From Fermentimonas sp. (GTDB lineage: Bacteria > Bacteroidota > Bacteroidia > Bacteroidales > Dysgonomonadaceae), in contig JADMKP010000001.1 of the NCBI GenBank assembly GCA_015478775.1, positions 1-64,000 of the forward strand: a stretch of DNA of 64,000 nucleotides. Reading direction: 5' to 3'. Position 1 is the stretch's first letter; every line of letters starts with the position of its first letter. Below, piece after piece: positions 1 through 9,436 of the stretch. The notes under the pieces were generated by a model. The model ran no database searches and was not told the origin of the DNA. It saw only the letters and a list, made by a program, of their open reading frames with translations. A program made the translations under genes and the position numbers.

Positions 1-49
1 TTGCTCCTTGTCCGTTTGATTTGATTGTTTTATTGTCCTTCTTCTCCAT
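1..49 (-). CDS. Possible start of another cassette gene (partial)
   Basis: An ATG on the minus strand at 49 opens a frame that runs off the window edge after 16 codons, beginning MEKKDNKTIK. It sits where the first gene of the next cassette would be, about 50 bases beyond the attC-like site at 98-227. Too little is visible to name a family. It may also be chance. Confidence 0.3.
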   Translation of the reverse strand, partial: MEKKDNKTIKSNGQGA

Positions 50-97
50 TGTTAAAAGTCTGTTTCTCTGGTTGTACGGGTCAGTTTTACAATGCCC

Positions 98-227
98 GCT
101 AACGGTCAAGTATAAGCGTAGTGCGGGATTAGCAGCACCTCACTTTCAGTTTACCGATATGTTTGTTAATGTTCAATTCGTTTAAATTTAGCACTTTCGC
201 CCGCATTACGCTTATACAATGTTGTGC
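98..227 (-). repeat. attC-like recombination site 1
   Basis: Imperfect palindrome with outer cores GCTAACG (98-104) and GTTGTGC (221-227). The arms at 110-127 and 200-217 pair over 18 bases with one mismatch around a 72-base loop. This is the attC layout of integron cassettes: short conserved cores, a stem conserved in structure rather than sequence, and a variable loop. It ends the array of minus-strand genes seen to its right. A rho-independent terminator is unlikely because the loop is long and no T-run follows. Confidence 0.7.
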
Positions 228-257
228 AATCGCGCTTTCTTTTCTGTCGTCCGTGGG

Positions 258-337
258 TAGACTTAGACACACTCTTTGACAAGCTTTGGCTGGTGCGGTT
301 GGCTTGAGCGGCTTGGCAATGTGTGTGGCTGTTATGC
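258..337 (-). repeat. attC-like site 2 (degenerate), end of the defence cassette
   Basis: Arms at 265-284 and 311-330 pair in 16 of 20 positions, and a core GTTATGC follows directly at 331-337. The expected left core is not clear; about 40 bases of gene-less sequence separate this site from attC-like site 1. The stop codon of the AIPR gene (332-334) lies inside the right core, as is common when an integron cassette gene runs into its attC. Confidence 0.5.
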
Positions 338-2650
338 GTTGAAACCTGCATCCTGTAATCGAGATAAATGTCGTTTAATATTTTTTTCGTGAAAATCATT
401 TAACCTTTTAAGGCCATAAGCAAAATCGGCAATGTATTGTAATTCTTTAGCTGATAATACTTTTGCTTTAGTATCCCAAACCACCATTTTACTGAGTAAA
501 TCTGTATCTATTTTATTGTTCGATACAGCTTCCGGTGTACTTGAAACTTCAGAAACTTCGTCAAAAAAGTTTGGAGAAATCGCCAAAATGTTTTCAATGA
601 TTTTAATAGCGTCCTTTCTTTGATTTTCAGTCAAAGCTTTATTAAGACGTAATGAAGATTGAATATTAATGGCTCTATCTTTTAAGTGTTGTGTCAAATT
701 TTCAACATCCGAACCTATTTTACTTATTTCAAGCCATTTGGCAATCGGAATAGATTTTACAAAATCTAATTCTGCTTGAATTAAATTATTTTCAACTTCA
801 TCTTCCGTAATTCTTTTTCTTTTTTCAGACGATTTATTTTCTAAGTCAGCCTTTAAGCTATCCAAATCAATATCAAAATTATTATTCTTTATTGCATTCC
901 AACATTCTTCTTTTTTCGCCCACTCACCATATAAAGAACCGGGGGCTTGAGTTTTAATATAATCTTCTATTTTTGACATTACTTCGTGCAGCTTCGATTT
1001 AAGATTGTCGCTGAGCGATTGTTGTTTCCAGATTTTGTATAAATCAAGTTTGTAATCCAATTTAAAGCCTATCCAAGCTAAAGAATAAGGTACTGTTATG
1101 TATCGCATATCACCAATTGCATTTGGTTTTACACCGTAAATTTTTTCAGCATTTTTAAATAATAATGCTTTTGCAACTAAATCTTCAAACCAAATATTGT
1201 CAGGCTTGAAACTGAAATTATAATTCAGGAATTGAGCATAATTTTTCTGACTTCCTCTAACAACGATATGTGGTCCAATAACTAATTTCTTACCATTATA
1301 AACTTCTTCATAGGAATTGATATATTTAGCGAGTAGCTCTTTTGTAAACATTTGACTTCTTGGATTCTGCTTGTCGAATTGTTTTCTTTTTGAGGGAGTT
1401 ATTCCGAATCGATTCCTATCATTTTTATACTGCCCTCTTGAACGCTCAAAGAACCAACGTGTTTGAGTTGTTTCACCTGAAATCGGTGGAGCCCAAATAG
1501 TTCTTGACAGCTTTTCAATCAGTACGTGGTTTTCTCTATTTGAACTTAAATCAGAAGCTGAAACACGATTTTGAGTGTTTGCATATTCTGCAATGCGTCC
1601 TACTATTTCAGAAAAATTATCTCTGTTTTTTACAATCGTCAGTTTTACAGGCACAAATACATTGCTAATATCTACTTTATCTTTTTTCCAAGTATGGTAA
1701 ACAGATGCTGTTGTCTGACCGCCATTTACAATTTGGAAATCTTTTACTTGGGCAATTGCCTTTCCCTGATTGTTTGGCAAATCTGTAATTGTAACTTCTT
1801 CGGCAGTCGCAGCAATTCCATTATTAAAAGCCATAAACATATGCTGCTCTTTCAAAATCGTGTTGCGAATTCCTTTATTTATTTTTCCAGTAAATTGAAG
1901 AAAGGAACGGACATTTTGCTCAAGAAGTCTCGCTCCATATTGCTCATAAATATCTGCAAGAGCAAGACCGGGAATAATTGCAAGCCAAGATTGATAATCA
2001 GAATTTTCAGTTTCATTAACAATACAAGGCACTTTATATCCGGATTGTTCAAAATCGATTTCAATAGGAACTCTTGATTTGTCAGAAAGGTTGAAAAGAT
2101 AATTTATATCTATTGTTCTATAAAAAACCGTGTAACCTGCGATTGTATCAGAAGTTTTTAAATCTGATTTTACTTCTCCATTCGTAATAAAGAAAATATT
2201 TACCCTAGTCAGATATTCTTTAACTTCTGGAACATTCGCTAATGTTTGAGCAAGGTCAAATATTTCTGAACTTTCCTCAATCTCATTTACATAATCCTTA
2301 TAAATAGCGTTTCTAAAAAATTTGACTGCCCTATCAATCGTTTTGTCAGCATCAGCTTTTCTAACACTTTGAATGGTTGAATCTCCATTGTATATCGTTA
2401 CAAACAAATCAAGTGTTTCGTAATTTTCATAAAGAGAATAGCCGTTGATTTTATGTTCAACACCTCTTTTACTGATTTTTTCATCAAAGCAAACTCGATA
2501 ATTTTCAGTTTCGCCTGCATCTGAGAGATAAGATAAAGCTAATTCGGTAAAAACTTGCTCAGGGTTTGTTCCTTCTTCCTCTGTAACTAAGGTTGAGTTA
2601 ATCTCTTCTTGAATGTCTATATAGAACTTTTGTAATTCTTTGTTTTCCAT
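332..2650 (-). CDS. AIPR family phage-defence protein
   Basis: This 772-residue protein matches the AIPR (abortive infection phage resistance, Pfam PF10592) pattern. The family-typical stretches FNNGIAATA (near residue 274) and IVNGGQTTAS (near 307) are both present, flanked by a long mixed alpha/beta N-terminal region and a lysine-rich C-terminal third. Family members are encoded beside restriction or abortive-infection genes; their biochemical activity is not settled. Here it is the last gene of a six-gene minus-strand operon, starting 7 bases after the DUF4420 gene, and its stop codon falls inside an attC-like core. I infer an effector role in a restriction-like defence system. No signal peptide or membrane segment is seen. 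Confidence 0.85.
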   Translation of the reverse strand: MENKELQKFYIDIQEEINSTLVTEEEGTNPEQVFTELALSYLSDAGETENYRVCFDEKISKRGVEHKINGYSLYENYETLDLFVTIYNGDSTIQSVRKADADKTIDRAVKFFRNAIYKDYVNEIEESSEIFDLAQTLANVPEVKEYLTRVNIFFITNGEVKSDLKTSDTIAGYTVFYRTIDINYLFNLSDKSRVPIEIDFEQSGYKVPCIVNETENSDYQSWLAIIPGLALADIYEQYGARLLEQNVRSFLQFTGKINKGIRNTILKEQHMFMAFNNGIAATAEEVTITDLPNNQGKAIAQVKDFQIVNGGQTTASVYHTWKKDKVDISNVFVPVKLTIVKNRDNFSEIVGRIAEYANTQNRVSASDLSSNRENHVLIEKLSRTIWAPPISGETTQTRWFFERSRGQYKNDRNRFGITPSKRKQFDKQNPRSQMFTKELLAKYINSYEEVYNGKKLVIGPHIVVRGSQKNYAQFLNYNFSFKPDNIWFEDLVAKALLFKNAEKIYGVKPNAIGDMRYITVPYSLAWIGFKLDYKLDLYKIWKQQSLSDNLKSKLHEVMSKIEDYIKTQAPGSLYGEWAKKEECWNAIKNNNFDIDLDSLKADLENKSSEKRKRITEDEVENNLIQAELDFVKSIPIAKWLEISKIGSDVENLTQHLKDRAINIQSSLRLNKALTENQRKDAIKIIENILAISPNFFDEVSEVSSTPEAVSNNKIDTDLLSKMVVWDTKAKVLSAKELQYIADFAYGLKRLNDFHEKNIKRHLSRLQDAGFNA

Positions 2651-2657
2651 AAAAATG

Positions 2658-3653
2658 CTATTGTATTTCTTTCAGAAGAGTTTCTTGATTTATTCTCCAT
2701 TCCTCTGATTCGGATAGAACAATTGAATATTTCACATCACCAACACCAATTGGAATTTGGCTTTCGGTTATTCTTGGGAAATTTCCTGAAACACGGTACA
2801 AGTTTTCTTGGCGAATGGTATAACCTCTTTCTTCATATAAAAGCCTATGTATTTCGTAATATCCCGATTCTAATAATTTTAGCTTAAAAAGATTGTTAGC
2901 CATTGTATTCTCTTTCAACATCTCCGAAACTTCATCAATAAGAAAATTTAATGATTCTCCATTTCCAACTCTTATGTCGAGTGAAAGATGATACAGAAAT
3001 ATTTTTTCAATGATGGAATCATCTAACTGTCGTTCACTGGTAATGTGTATTTTTTGATGATTATTACCGTGCGTAGTTTTTACTTCAACTGCCCAATTTG
3101 AATACTGAAAGTCTTGAATTGACTTCTCAGGACCAAGCCAAGATTTTAGACAATAGTTTTTATCAGTTGTATTGTTCAAGAAAAAACGTAAAAAATAAAT
3201 TTCACCATAAAGACCTCTTTGTGCTTCATCTGATAATCCTTGCTTGCCCACTTTTTCAAATAAGGATTGCCATTTTGCCAAGCGCTCTAATAATTTTTCA
3301 ACTAAAGTTTGCTCCGTTGATACTTCTGACACTCCAAAAATCAAATCTTCACATAGGGTAGAAAAAATGTCTTTGTGCTGTTTGTTGAGTAATAGAATGA
3401 GTAAGAATTTCTTTGATTTATCTCTTTCATCAGGCAGTGTTTCTATCTTGATGTCTTTGAGTTTGTCCCATTGATTTCCTTCAAAAGAGAATGAGACACT
3501 TATTCTAAATGCAATACACCGTAGTTTTTCGGGAGCTTTTAAGGCAATAAACACATCAGGCAAAACTTCTGCTGAATATCGCTTGTAAAGCAATCCTGAG
3601 TGACTAAAATTATCACCCTCCAAACTAAGCCATATATTTTCAATCTTCGTCAT
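2658..3653 (-). CDS. DUF4420 PD-(D/E)XK motif protein
   Basis: The 331-residue protein resembles the DUF4420 family (PF14390), annotated as a putative PD-(D/E)XK nuclease. The visible active-site candidate is WAVEVKTTHG near residue 190, where the E-x-K pair follows a strand, with an acidic residue in the DFQYSN segment before it. The frame is open upstream to 3719, but that would overlap the Z1 gene by 80 bases, so I chose the internal ATG at 3653 (MTKIENIW), with ATG 3659 as alternative; the overlap is then 14 bases. It sits between the Z1 and AIPR genes, the usual company of this family. It is the probable DNA-cleaving subunit of the defence operon. Confidence 0.8.
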   Translation of the reverse strand: MTKIENIWLSLEGDNFSHSGLLYKRYSAEVLPDVFIALKAPEKLRCIAFRISVSFSFEGNQWDKLKDIKIETLPDERDKSKKFLLILLLNKQHKDIFSTLCEDLIFGVSEVSTEQTLVEKLLERLAKWQSLFEKVGKQGLSDEAQRGLYGEIYFLRFFLNNTTDKNYCLKSWLGPEKSIQDFQYSNWAVEVKTTHGNNHQKIHITSERQLDDSIIEKIFLYHLSLDIRVGNGESLNFLIDEVSEMLKENTMANNLFKLKLLESGYYEIHRLLYEERGYTIRQENLYRVSGNFPRITESQIPIGVGDVKYSIVLSESEEWRINQETLLKEIQ

Positions 3654-6420
3654 CTCCATAATCTTCAAAATCTTCTTCAACAATATCAAATCTGTCGAGT
3701 AACTCCTCATTAACAGCATAAGATACTGGGGCGTTGTAATTACTTTTTGGGAAACTTATGGCATAGCCAACAAATGGATTGATTCCTTTTGGTAATGGAT
3801 TTTTGGGGTCTATACTTTCTTCGGTGTCAAGAAGGTAAATGATTAATAATGGCTTTTTGGGGTCTCTTAATTCATTTCTTACTATTTGACCGTTCGGATA
3901 CATTGCTTCACCTGCTTTTTTTCTGTGAAGATTAGTTAGGGTCATTGCTCTTTCATATTCTTCATCAGTAAAATCAATGAATTCATCTGACGGACTTATA
4001 ATATGGGATTTTCTTAAATAATATATCTGTTCATTTGAGTTCTTATCATCTTCCGTTCTTTTCCACTGACCAATTTGAACTTCATTGCCATTTACTTCAA
4101 ATGTTGAATTATTTTTAGGGTTAGGCTTAGTCATAAGAGCAACTCGCCAATCAGTTAATTCACCGTTTTTTAATTGAGCATTAATGAATTGAATAAGTTT
4201 TCTTGGCTCCGCTTTTTTAAGATTCTCCACTGATTGCATTCCTTCAAAAAAATTGATAACTTTCTCTGCTGGTATATCATACCAAACAAAAGCATTTGGC
4301 TTCTGGATATAATCTGAAGGAAGAACTCCTATAAACTTTTGAGTGTTTTTGAAATTACTATCAATTACAGAAATGTCCTTCTTAAATTCATATGATTCAA
4401 CTAATCTTCCAGCCCAAGAAATTTGAACTGTAATTGCCGAACGCATTTTATTGGTTGCCGATATTTGAAGAACACCAGGGTGTGTTCTAACTTTTAAGGC
4501 ATATTGCTCAGGAGTTGAACCTGCAACATCTGTCATATAATCAAATTCTTCTCTTAACTCTTCTGACGCTTGGGTAATATGGCAAAACCATTCATTTAAC
4601 TCTCTACTTGTAAACAGGCGGCATAAATCAACATATCCACCTCTGTAGCCAAACCAACGCCCCATTTGCATGAGGGTATCATACATTCGTGAAGCCCGTA
4701 AATAATAACTAACCGAGAGACCTTCTAAAGTCAATCCTCTGGAAAGTTTATTACCCCCTACAGCAATAACTGATAATCCGTTTTTATGGGCAAAATAATC
4801 AAGAGCTTCACCTGATCCACCGTGTATAGATTTCACCTCAATTCTTGCAGCAGCATCATTTAAATGTTGCAAAACTTCACTCCATTTATGAACTTGAATC
4901 TGAGAATCTAAATTTGTGAGTTCTGAATCTAAAATTTGTTGAGAAACGGTCACAAATGATTTATAACCATTTTCATCTTGTTCAAAAGTTGACTTAAATT
5001 CATTAAGAATTACTTCATCATTTTGGTCAATTCCTCTTCTGTAATAAATGAACTGATTGGAAACCAACTCTGAAATATGATCCTGCCAAAGAACAAATCT
5101 CGAAACGTGAATGAGCATAGAGTTATGAACTGTTGTTTGGCCTCTTAATCTTCTTATTGCACAAGTGATAATAAAACAGCGAATTGCCTTTTTCAAAGAA
5201 TCAGGAAGGGAAGAAGGTTTTTGGTCATCTTTTTTATGTCTATCTGGAACAAAATCTCTGTAGTCATTAATCCTATTGACTATTGGTAAAACGGTATTTG
5301 AAGTTTCATCTTCCTCCAATGGACTAAAACCAAAAACTTTTTCAGGACCTATGTAATTTGAAGGCGCTGGAATATTTTTTATGAAGTTTCTTGGGAATAA
5401 GTTTTGGTCATCCAATGGAATAAAAATATTGGCGAACGGGGTGGCAGTATAACCAACATAGGCATTCTTACCAAAGAGATTAAGTATTTGAGTAATCCAA
5501 CCATTTATTGAGCTTTGCCTTTCAGGGTCATTTGAAATATTGATAGATGCGTTATCCGCTTCATCATCAATAAGCAAGAGAGATTTGTTCCGAATAATAC
5601 GTCCTAGGTCACTATCATCTGCTTGTGCTGCCAACCATTGGTAAATTCTTCTGAGAACGTGAGGATTCTTTTTAATAACCGCAACTATCGGTTCTGATGT
5701 ATTAAAGTTTAAACCCAGTGCGTTGGCTGCACCTTGTGTAAAATCTCCCTTTTCAATGCTTGAAGTTAAAGAATGAGCAACTATTGGAGAACCGAAGTAA
5801 GGGTCACCAACACCAATTTGAATACTTCTTTGGTCAAATGCTCTGGTGTGTTGTGTATCGAATCCTAAAAAACTTTCGTCAATCCTTATTTGAGTTTGGC
5901 TTCTCAGGTTATTATGGATTCCAGCCAAAACGATAATTAATCCAAAACCAGCATCAGCGGCTTTACAAACGAGACCAGTATAATTTGCAGTTTTACCTGA
6001 TTGCACTTGTCCAACAACTAATCCTTTTTTATTAATTGTAGCCTTAAGTGAAGGGTCGAAAAAGTTGTCAAGGATGCTGTCTGTTATTCTATCAAGTTTA
6101 TTTATTACATCTGGTGCAAAATTCTTTTCTATTTCCAAATACTCTCTATACCTTCCCCAAAAGCCATTTTCAAAATCAATATCGGCACGTTTTTCATTTA
6201 ACCAAGGATTATTCTCGTCTTCCTTTAAAATCGTTCCAAACTCATCTTGTCTAATAGTATAAAGTTCTTCAATTCTTCTAATGAGCATTTCACGATTTTC
6301 ATTCACGAAATACTTCATTTTAAGAACTTCATCAACTGCATCTTCAATTTCTTCTCTAGTGAATGAAGAACTATCTGATAAAAGTTGTCTAATATTTTTT
6401 ATCGGGTCTTTTTTACTCAT
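3640..6420 (-). CDS. Z1 domain helicase-like ATPase
   Basis: The 926-residue protein carries a P-loop GQVQSGKT at 137-144 and a Walker B-like LLIDDEADN near 285, followed by YVGYTATPFAN, the motif III-like TAT of superfamily 2 helicases. GRWFGYRGGY near 605 is a motif VI-like region. This combination defines the Z1 domain (PF10593), a divergent SF2-like ATPase found in restriction-like operons with MutL/MORC ATPases. It overlaps the GHKL gene by 8 bases at its start and the DUF4420 gene by 14 bases at its end, indicating translational coupling. The likely role is ATP-driven DNA translocation or remodelling that presents DNA to the nuclease partner; this is inferred from the family and neighbours. 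Confidence 0.88.
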   Translation of the reverse strand: MSKKDPIKNIRQLLSDSSSFTREEIEDAVDEVLKMKYFVNENREMLIRRIEELYTIRQDEFGTILKEDENNPWLNEKRADIDFENGFWGRYREYLEIEKNFAPDVINKLDRITDSILDNFFDPSLKATINKKGLVVGQVQSGKTANYTGLVCKAADAGFGLIIVLAGIHNNLRSQTQIRIDESFLGFDTQHTRAFDQRSIQIGVGDPYFGSPIVAHSLTSSIEKGDFTQGAANALGLNFNTSEPIVAVIKKNPHVLRRIYQWLAAQADDSDLGRIIRNKSLLLIDDEADNASINISNDPERQSSINGWITQILNLFGKNAYVGYTATPFANIFIPLDDQNLFPRNFIKNIPAPSNYIGPEKVFGFSPLEEDETSNTVLPIVNRINDYRDFVPDRHKKDDQKPSSLPDSLKKAIRCFIITCAIRRLRGQTTVHNSMLIHVSRFVLWQDHISELVSNQFIYYRRGIDQNDEVILNEFKSTFEQDENGYKSFVTVSQQILDSELTNLDSQIQVHKWSEVLQHLNDAAARIEVKSIHGGSGEALDYFAHKNGLSVIAVGGNKLSRGLTLEGLSVSYYLRASRMYDTLMQMGRWFGYRGGYVDLCRLFTSRELNEWFCHITQASEELREEFDYMTDVAGSTPEQYALKVRTHPGVLQISATNKMRSAITVQISWAGRLVESYEFKKDISVIDSNFKNTQKFIGVLPSDYIQKPNAFVWYDIPAEKVINFFEGMQSVENLKKAEPRKLIQFINAQLKNGELTDWRVALMTKPNPKNNSTFEVNGNEVQIGQWKRTEDDKNSNEQIYYLRKSHIISPSDEFIDFTDEEYERAMTLTNLHRKKAGEAMYPNGQIVRNELRDPKKPLLIIYLLDTEESIDPKNPLPKGINPFVGYAISFPKSNYNAPVSYAVNEELLDRFDIVEEDFEDYGDDED

Positions 6421-7894
6421 TTATTAAAAATTCAATGTATTCTGGATAGAAATTATATGGTTCGGTATTTAATATTCTTGCCTTTGCTTTTTCAATAGAT
6501 AATCCACTTGTTACAAAACTATTGAAAAGCTTTTGCATTGTTTCTTTTATCGCATTGTGGTCTATCCCTTCAAAAGGTTGACCGTGTGGTTTTTCATTCT
6601 CGCTTTCTTGAAGAGTAATTAAGGGGACAGGTATTGTTTCCTCAATGAATTGAATGACCTTTTCAATGTCCTTTTTCAAATCACCTGATTTGGATAGCAA
6701 TTCATTTAAAAGAGGATGTTGACGATTTATTTTATAAAATCGCTTGCCGTGCCTAGCCTTTTCTTCCCAGAAGGGAAAATATTCATCTGAAGCCAGTTTG
6801 CGTTTAAGCACTTTTCCTTTGTGTCTATAAACTTCAACTGCTTGGTTTCGTGCATCCTTTGCAAGTGCTAAAATCTGTTCGCGATAAAGTGAAGGTGGCC
6901 TAGCGATAGATTTTTTAATGTCGATTTGCCAATCATCATCAAAGTTGTTTGGTAGGTCAACTTGAATTCTACACAGGTCATAATGCACTTCCTTTTTAAA
7001 TAATCCTAACCAATCACCAGCAACTAAAAGTCTTCGGTTACGATATACATAAAAACCTTGATGTGCCGTCCAACTATCTTTTGGGCCTTTTCCATAGTTA
7101 TATTGTTCAGCTGAAAGTTTTGATCTGTGTGGTAACACAAAACCTTTAACTTTAATTGAACCAGCTTCTAATCTCGTTTCAGGTTTAGGTTGCAAACCAT
7201 CAATACCAATCATAAATGGATCCCAAGGATTTATTTCACGGTCACGGAAGAATATTTTTATTCCTTCGTCCATATACCTATGAAAAACCATAGAAAGATG
7301 AGATTTTACGGAATCCATAATTCCAAAAAACTTACTTTTTGCTTCCTCATTATCTTCAGATGTACCCTTTGTAAGCCTATCCAATTCCCACCAAATTACA
7401 AGAGTGCCCGTTTCTAAGGCCTCGATTTTTTGAGTCCAATTTTCTTCATTAGGAATATGTCTAATTAATTTCCAAGATTTAGTGTAGTTCACAAAGTCTA
7501 AATCCCAAGTCCAAAATACAGGCTTATAACCTCTTGCTTTTGCAAAAACTGTGAATTTTCTTGATTGGGAAAAGGAAGCAGTTTTAAGTCCTAATCCAAA
7601 TCGACCTAAATCATCTCGATTTCGTTCTTCCAAAGGATTTTTACTCCCAGGTCTCATTGCTTGAATGAGTTGTTCATTATTCATTCCTGTACCATCATCT
7701 AAAATAGACAATGTTGTGTTTGAACCTTTCCAATTATAATCTATCCAGATATTCTTTGCTCCAGCTGTAATTGAATTGTCAATAATGTCTGCAATTGCAG
7801 TTTCGATGGAATAACCAATCGCTCGAAAGGTTTCAATCATTGAACTTGCTTCTGGTTCGGCTGAGGTTGTGAGTATGTCAGTGTAGTCAATCAT
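6413..7894 (-). CDS. GHKL ATPase, MORC/MutL-like (HATPase_c_3)
   Basis: The N-terminal half of this 493-residue protein shows all Bergerat-fold motifs: AIADIIDNS (N box) near residue 34, LDDGTGM (G1) near 65 and GRFGLGLK (G2) near 97. A transducer-like domain follows (PNNFDDDWQIDIKKS region), then a helical C-terminus. This is the HATPase_c_3 group that includes MORC and MutL relatives in bacterial restriction-like operons, and a dimerising ATP-gated clamp is expected. It starts by a 4-base ATGA overlap with the methyltransferase gene and overlaps the Z1 gene by 8 bases. MutL-specific endonuclease motifs are not seen. Confidence 0.85.
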   Translation of the reverse strand: MIDYTDILTTSAEPEASSMIETFRAIGYSIETAIADIIDNSITAGAKNIWIDYNWKGSNTTLSILDDGTGMNNEQLIQAMRPGSKNPLEERNRDDLGRFGLGLKTASFSQSRKFTVFAKARGYKPVFWTWDLDFVNYTKSWKLIRHIPNEENWTQKIEALETGTLVIWWELDRLTKGTSEDNEEAKSKFFGIMDSVKSHLSMVFHRYMDEGIKIFFRDREINPWDPFMIGIDGLQPKPETRLEAGSIKVKGFVLPHRSKLSAEQYNYGKGPKDSWTAHQGFYVYRNRRLLVAGDWLGLFKKEVHYDLCRIQVDLPNNFDDDWQIDIKKSIARPPSLYREQILALAKDARNQAVEVYRHKGKVLKRKLASDEYFPFWEEKARHGKRFYKINRQHPLLNELLSKSGDLKKDIEKVIQFIEETIPVPLITLQESENEKPHGQPFEGIDHNAIKETMQKLFNSFVTSGLSIEKAKARILNTEPYNFYPEYIEFLINE

Positions 7895-9156
7895 TCCCCT
7901 TTAAGTGCTTTAAAGATTTCTATTGCAATAACCTTCGCCATCAAAGGCGGAACAGCATTACCAATTTGTTTAAAAGCAGCCGTTCTATTTGCCCCTTCTC
8001 TTTCCCCTTCAAAGTAATAGTCATCAGGAAATGATTGAAGACGGGCAGCTTCTCTAATGCTTATTGATCTATTCTGCTTAATGTCAGGATGGATATAATA
8101 ATGACCGTCTTTAGCAATATGAGCTACTACCGTTTGAGAGTAGGGTAAATCAGCCGCCACAACTTTAAACCTGTCAAAAAATGAAGATCGGTTTTGGTGA
8201 GACTTTAATTGATCGGGCAGGTCATTGTAGTTCAAACGTTCTTTATTTTTCTCCCATTTCTGAACGGCAATTTTGTAGATTTCTTTGTCTTGATCTCTAT
8301 GAGGTCTAGCAACGTGCTGGGTTAAAACTTCAATTCCATTGCGTAATGCGTGGGATTTCAGGTACTCGGTTGTTTTTGTTTTATATTTCAAAAATTTGTC
8401 TACACCTTCACCAGCTTTGATAATTGGTAAATCCTTAAATAAGTTCTCTATAATAAACTCACTTTCGGTCTTTATTTCTTCTAGGTCTGGAATGTCAACT
8501 TCTTTATTCTTTTGCCACCCAAGAATAATTATTCTTCTTCTGTTTTGTAATACACCAAAATTTCTAGCATTAAGGGTAAAAAGTTTTATTTCATAACCTT
8601 TTTCACTAAAAAGTTTTTTCATTTCGGTTAGATAATATCCTTGTTTTGCTGATTTAAGACCCAACACGTTTTCAAAAACAAACATTTTTGGTTGATACTT
8701 TTCTAAATATTTGGCATACTGGACAAAAAGGTAATTCCTAGGATCACCCACCATTTTGGTTTTAGACCTAGCTCGCCCAACAAGGGAATACGCTTGACAG
8801 GGCGGCCCACCAATAATCAAATCAACTTTTTTAGCACCTAGGCATTTATCTATTTGATTTTGTATTTCCTTATTGTTTTCATCTCCGATTGGTGCATTGA
8901 TAACAGATTCTAAAACCTCATTAGGTACGCTTTTATAAAGTTCCTCACGAGTAATTTCTCCTTTGAGATATGATATGTATATTTTATATTTCTTAATAGA
9001 TTTTAAATAATGATATGCTGCTCGAGTTTTTAGCGTGTTGCATGCAGATTTTTCGATTTCAACGTGGGCAATAGGTTCAAAACCAGCTTGGATAAATCCT
9101 TCTGAAAGCCCGCCTGCTCCCGCAAATAAGTCTATAAAATTCATCTTTTTATTCAT
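7891..9156 (-). CDS. DNA (cytosine-5)-methyltransferase
   Basis: A 421-residue C5-methyltransferase with motifs in canonical order: FIDLFAGAGGLSEGF (motif I, SAM binding) at the N-terminus, GGPPCQAYSLVGR (motif IV) with catalytic Cys120, FENVLG (VI), QNRRRIIILGW (VIII), and IGNAVPPLMA (X) near the C-terminus. The target-recognition region lies between VIII and X, so specificity cannot be read from sequence. An unusual stretch of about 70 residues, rich in Lys and Glu, sits between motifs I and IV. It overlaps the upstream XRE gene by 8 bases. It is expected to protect host DNA from the operon's nuclease components. Confidence 0.95.
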   Translation of the reverse strand: MNKKMNFIDLFAGAGGLSEGFIQAGFEPIAHVEIEKSACNTLKTRAAYHYLKSIKKYKIYISYLKGEITREELYKSVPNEVLESVINAPIGDENNKEIQNQIDKCLGAKKVDLIIGGPPCQAYSLVGRARSKTKMVGDPRNYLFVQYAKYLEKYQPKMFVFENVLGLKSAKQGYYLTEMKKLFSEKGYEIKLFTLNARNFGVLQNRRRIIILGWQKNKEVDIPDLEEIKTESEFIIENLFKDLPIIKAGEGVDKFLKYKTKTTEYLKSHALRNGIEVLTQHVARPHRDQDKEIYKIAVQKWEKNKERLNYNDLPDQLKSHQNRSSFFDRFKVVAADLPYSQTVVAHIAKDGHYYIHPDIKQNRSISIREAARLQSFPDDYYFEGEREGANRTAAFKQIGNAVPPLMAKVIAIEIFKALKGE

Positions 9157-9355
9157 GATTTAGTGGCTTATTCGAAATGATTAATTCTTTAACATCTATG
9201 TCTAATATGTTTGCTATTTCCATTAGTATTTCTAGTCTTGGCTGTTGTCTATTTTGCACATATCCATTCACCATATTGTAACTTTTTCCAAGTTTCTCAG
9301 CTAACCAAGTTTGTTTTATTCCTTTGTCTTCAAGCACTTCTTTTATTCGGTTCAT
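9149..9355 (-). CDS. XRE-family helix-turn-helix regulator
   Basis: A 68-residue Cro/C1-type HTH protein: KGIKQTWLAEKLGKSYNMVN is the helix-turn-helix, followed by RQQPRLEILMEIANILDIDV, the usual continuation of HTH_3 domains. It is the first gene of the defence operon and behaves like the control (C) protein of many restriction-modification systems. A 17-base palindrome lies 11 bases upstream of its start, consistent with autoregulation. Its last codons overlap the methyltransferase start, so regulator and methyltransferase are co-transcribed first. Confidence 0.9.
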   Translation of the reverse strand: MNRIKEVLEDKGIKQTWLAEKLGKSYNMVNGYVQNRQQPRLEILMEIANILDIDVKELIISNKPLNHE

Positions 9356-9365
9356 ATCCGTATAA

Positions 9366-9382
9366 ATTTTAGTCGCTAAAAT
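9366..9382. promoter_or_regulatory. Probable operator of the XRE regulator
   Basis: Perfect inverted repeat ATTTTAG-TCG-CTAAAAT, 7-base arms around a 3-base centre, placed 11 bases upstream of the regulator start codon. The size and position suit a dimeric Cro/C1-type repressor blocking the operon promoter. No second copy was noticed elsewhere in the window. Binding is inferred. Confidence 0.6.
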
Positions 9383-9436
9383 AGCACAAAAATCTCATTT
9401 ATCTCGTTTTTCAATATACATATCGTTCGTTTCATT

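Noticed and set aside
1571..2077. 168-residue plus-strand frame inside the AIPR gene
   Set aside because: Antisense shadow rich in Phe, Ile and Cys, with no motif; the AIPR reading on the minus strand is clear.
332..9355. DISARM, BREX or a type I/III restriction system
   Set aside because: None of their marker genes (drmA/drmB, pglZ/brxC, hsdR/hsdS, res/mod) is present; the Z1, GHKL, DUF4420 and AIPR set is a different class.
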